From: Nostocaceae cyanobacterium CSSed10_463m
GTDB lineage: Bacteria > Cyanobacteriota > Cyanobacteriia > Cyanobacteriales > Nostocaceae
Length of the DNA: 7,954 nt
Direction: 5' to 3'
Assembly (NCBI GenBank): GCA_003556955.1
Contig: PWQB01000003.1
Location: forward strand, 1-7,954
Position numbers and translations under genes: made by a program
The notes under the pieces: model-generated
What the model saw: only the letters and a program-made list of their open reading frames with translations
Told to the model about the DNA's origin: nothing
Databases searched by the model: none
Part shown: positions 5,710 to 7,954 of the stretch, piece after piece
How the letters are laid out: every line of letters begins with the position of its first letter
How positions within the stretch are numbered: position 1 is the first letter of the stretch

Positions 5710-7575
5710 ATGAGTGAAACTGTCCTAGAGGTTCGTAATCTACAAGTTGAATTTTCCAGTGATGGTAGCAGTGTCAAAGCTGTGGATAATATATCCTTTG
5801 AGATTAATCGCGGTGAAACTCTAGGAATAGTGGGGGAATCGGGTAGTGGTAAGTCTGTGACATCATTGGCTGTGATGGGGTTGCTGCAAAGTCCCGGTAA
5901 GATTAGCGGTGGTGAGGTTTGGTTTCGTCCCCAACCTAATACAAAACCGATTAATTTGGTGGAGTTACCCCCGCAACAAATGCAGCTACACCGAGGCGGC
6001 GATATCGCCATGATTTTTCAAGAACCGATGAGTTCGCTAAATCCGGTTTTTACGATAGGTTATCAGATGTCTGAAGCAATTATGCAGCATCAGAATGTCT
6101 CAGAAACTGAAGCCAAACGGATTGCGATCGCTCTTTTGCAAGAAGTCAAACTTCTACCTAGTGATGATATTATACAACAGCAGTGTCTGGAAACTTCAGA
6201 TCAAGCAAAGGGGCTAAGGTTGGCTAAATTAGTCCAGCAGCACAAAGAAGCGATCCTAGAACGTTATCCGCATCAACTTTCTGGCGGTCAGCTACAACGG
6301 GTGATGATTGCAATGGCTATTTCTTGTAATCCTTTGCTGTTGATTGCTGATGAACCAACTACAGCTTTAGATGTGACTGTTCAAGCAACTATTATTGAGT
6401 TGTTGGCAGAATTGCAGCAAAGCCGTGATATGGCGATGATTTTTGTTACCCACGACTTGGGACTAATTTCGGAAATTGCTGACCAAGTAGCGGTGATGTA
6501 CAAAGGCCAAATTGTCGAATACGGTGCAGCTGAACAAATTTTTAACAGTCCTCAACATCCATATACTAAGGGTTTAATAGCTTGTCGCCCCACCCTCAAC
6601 CGCCGTCCTCATAAGCTGCTTACGGTTTCCGATTATATGAGTGTGGAAGCAACGCCAAATGGTCAGGAAATCATTCAGGCGAAAGAACCCCCACGTCCCC
6701 CAGAAATTAGCCTGGAGGAAATATCTCAGAGATGGGACAAGCTGAAGGATAAATCACCTTTATTAGAAATTCGTGACCTCCAGGTGGGTTTTCCGGTGCG
6801 AGGCGTATTTGGTCGGACAAAACGCTACAATATGGCGGTTAATCATGTTTCTTTTGATGTCAAACCAGGGGAAACACTGGGTTTGGTGGGAGAATCTGGT
6901 TGTGGTAAAACTACCCTGGGTAGAAGTTTGCTGCGCTTAATTGAACCGATGGGTGGGGAAATTATTTTCGAGGGTCAAAATATTACTACTCTCAAAGGTG
7001 AAGCGTTGCAGAAGTTGCGGCGAGAAATGCAAATTGTTTTCCAAAATCCTTTTAGTTCTCTAGACCCCCGGATGAAAATTGGGGATGCGGTGATGGAACC
7101 GTTGTTAATTCACTCTGTGGGGAAAACCAAGAAACAACGCCGAGACCGTGTAGTTGAACTTTTAGAACGGGTGGGTTTAGATGCAGATGCAATGTATCGT
7201 TATCCCCATCAGTTTTCTGGTGGTCAACGTCAACGGGTTTGTATTGCGCGGACTCTGGCTTTAAATCCTAAGTTTATTATCTGCGATGAGTCGGTTTCGG
7301 CTTTGGATGTTTCTGTCCAGGCGCAGGTGTTAAATCTGCTGAAGGAATTGCAGGATGAATTTCAACTGACTTATATTTTTATTTCTCATGATTTAAGTGT
7401 AGTTAAATTTATGAGCGATCGCATTTTAGTCATGAATCGTGGTCAAATTGTCGAACAAGGAACGGCTGAGAGTATTTATCTAGAACCCAAGGAAGAATAT
7501 ACTCAAAAATTAATTGCTTCTATTCCTACTGGTAGTGCTGAACGGGTACGCGCTAGACAATTACGGTCACTTTAG
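5710..7575 (+). CDS. Fused dual ATPase of peptide/nickel-type ABC importer
   Basis: A 621-residue protein carrying two complete ABC ATPase domains, equivalent to DppD plus DppF in one chain, as in GsiA or YejF (about 620 residues and 530 residues). Domain 1: Walker A GESGSGKS (42-49), Q-loop Gln104, signature LSGGQ (190-194), Walker B LLIADE with Glu215, switch His248, then an oligopeptide-transporter C-terminal tail containing HPYTKGLI (283-290). Domain 2: Walker A GESGCGKT (394-401), Gln445, FSGGQ (502-506), FIICDE with Glu527, His560. Both sites therefore look competent for ATP hydrolysis. It would power import of a small peptide, glutathione or metal-chelate through membrane partners not encoded here. 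Domain 1 has about 29 more residues between Q-loop and signature than domain 2 (around 148-182). ATG 5710 is the natural start. HIP1 sites lie at 6124 and 7415. An opposite-strand frame at 5697-6011 is a shadow. Confidence 0.93.
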   Translation: MSETVLEVRNLQVEFSSDGSSVKAVDNISFEINRGETLGIVGESGSGKSVTSLAVMGLLQSPGKISGGEVWFRPQPNTKPINLVELPPQQMQLHRGGDIAMIFQEPMSSLNPVFTIGYQMSEAIMQHQNVSETEAKRIAIALLQEVKLLPSDDIIQQQCLETSDQAKGLRLAKLVQQHKEAILERYPHQLSGGQLQRVMIAMAISCNPLLLIADEPTTALDVTVQATIIELLAELQQSRDMAMIFVTHDLGLISEIADQVAVMYKGQIVEYGAAEQIFNSPQHPYTKGLIACRPTLNRRPHKLLTVSDYMSVEATPNGQEIIQAKEPPRPPEISLEEISQRWDKLKDKSPLLEIRDLQVGFPVRGVFGRTKRYNMAVNHVSFDVKPGETLGLVGESGCGKTTLGRSLLRLIEPMGGEIIFEGQNITTLKGEALQKLRREMQIVFQNPFSSLDPRMKIGDAVMEPLLIHSVGKTKKQRRDRVVELLERVGLDADAMYRYPHQFSGGQRQRVCIARTLALNPKFIICDESVSALDVSVQAQVLNLLKELQDEFQLTYIFISHDLSVVKFMSDRILVMNRGQIVEQGTAESIYLEPKEEYTQKLIASIPTGSAERVRARQLRSL

Positions 7576-7592
7576 GAATCCTATTATCGAAC

Positions 7593-7616
7593 CGCCAAGT
7601 CGCCAAGTTCGCCAAG
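7593..7616. repeat. CGCCAAG triple repeat
   Basis: Three copies of CGCCAAG (7593-7599, 7601-7607, 7610-7616) are separated by one or two T residues. They begin 17 bases after the ABC ATPase stop. Similar 'CGCCAAG' and 'CGCAGAG' tracts are common intergenic repeats in this group of cyanobacteria (from memory). It is noncoding. Confidence 0.6.
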
Positions 7617-7640
7617 AAAAGAAGGAAAGTGGTGAGAAAG

Positions 7641-7663
7641 TAGAGACGTTTCATGCGTCTCTA
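7641..7663. repeat. TAGAGACG hairpin repeat, second copy
   Basis: TAGAGACG (7641-7648) and CGTCTCTA (7656-7663) are exact reverse complements around TTTCATG. The arms are shared with the longer perfect repeat at 1892-1920. It lies between the ABC ATPase and the AbgT-family gene. It could act as a weak terminator or mRNA-end hairpin, but no T tract follows. Confidence 0.65.
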
Positions 7664-7706
7664 TCAGGATTATGGGAAACTCATATTTAAATTCGGTCAA
7701 TGTCTA

Positions 7707-7954
7707 ATGAATCCTCAGAAAAATCTCAAATTTGCTTGGCTGGGAAAAGCTTTAACCTTCATTGAATTAGTGGGGAATAAACTCCCTGACCCACTGACAA
7801 TATTTTTCCTATTATCTTTAATGGTAATTGTCGTCAGTGCGATCGCATCTGCTGCAAATCTTTCTGTCGTCCATCCTGGAAACGGTGAAACCATAGTTGC
7901 AGTATCTTTACTTACCCCTGAAGGTATCCGCCGTATTTTTACCTCTGCTGTCAA
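7707..7954 (+). CDS. AbgT-family transporter, N-terminal part (runs off edge)
   Basis: The first 82 codons of a gene cut by the right end of the window; the frame is open throughout. The protein starts with a short cytoplasmic stretch, then FIELVGNKLPDPLTIFFLL (18-36), the conserved GNKLPDP entry to the first membrane helix of the AbgT family, a hydrophobic helix to about residue 52, and a loop with VVHPGNGETI (54-63) and SLLTPEGIRRI (67-77), again family-typical. Members are about 500 residues long. E. coli AbgT takes up p-aminobenzoyl-glutamate, and relatives such as MtrF and YdaH export sulfonamides, so the substrate here is open. The ATG at 7707 follows the ABC ATPase by 131 bases on the same strand; the intervening hairpin argues for at least partly separate transcription. 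An ATG at 7700 is in another, quickly closed frame. The HIP1 site at 7839 lies inside. An opposite-strand frame at 7715-7954 is a shadow. Confidence 0.88.
   Translation, partial: MNPQKNLKFAWLGKALTFIELVGNKLPDPLTIFFLLSLMVIVVSAIASAANLSVVHPGNGETIVAVSLLTPEGIRRIFTSAV

Noticed and set aside
5697..6011. 104-codon open frame on the - strand
   Set aside because: Antisense to the Walker A region of the ABC ATPase gene; Cys/Ser-rich composition without a motif.
7715..7954. 79-codon open frame on the - strand at the right edge
   Set aside because: The + strand of the same stretch encodes the recognisable AbgT-family N-terminus with GNKLPDP and HPGNGE motifs.

Overview
The window looks like chromosomal DNA of a filamentous, probably heterocystous, Nostoc/Anabaena-type cyanobacterium. 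The octamer GCGATCGC (HIP1), typical of many cyanobacteria, occurs at 901, 1225, 5069, 6124, 7415 and 7839. A heptanucleotide tandem array lies at 1978-2018. The gaps between genes are full of short palindromic repeats of the kind scattered through Nostoc-type genomes. The Crp-like regulator also has a recognition helix resembling that of NtcA.

Layout from left to right. Positions 1-530 hold no convincing gene, only a palindromic repeat and a terminator-like hairpin that would end a + strand transcript entering from the left. At 531-1726 lie two + strand genes that overlap or nearly touch: a small four-cysteine zinc-ribbon protein, and a roughly 312-residue protein with two copies of a ~70-residue module that looks like a DNA-binding winged helix. 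Positions 1727-2119 separate convergent genes and contain at least five different repeats. At 2120-3283 (- strand) is a PAS plus Crp/Fnr-type regulator, and at 3597-4016 (- strand) a small membrane protein of unknown function.

Positions 4017-4863 are an 850-base gene-free stretch with hairpins, four copies of a GTTGGGTT palindrome in alternating orientation, and what looks like a complete 142-bp MITE between CTAG direct repeats. At 4864-5559 (- strand) is a short-chain dehydrogenase/reductase. It diverges from a large + strand gene (5710-7575) that fuses both ATPases of a peptide/nickel/glutathione-type ABC importer. At 7707 a second transporter gene begins, of the AbgT (aminobenzoyl-glutamate) family, and runs off the right edge.

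How they may work together: the right half has a transport theme, with an ATPase for oligopeptide-type import followed on the same strand by an AbgT-type carrier. No permease or binding-protein gene for the ABC system is present, so its partners must be encoded elsewhere. The left pair (zinc ribbon plus duplicated helical module) looks translationally coupled and is the best candidate for an undescribed functional unit. The PAS-Crp regulator has no obvious target in the window. No RNA gene or CRISPR array was seen.
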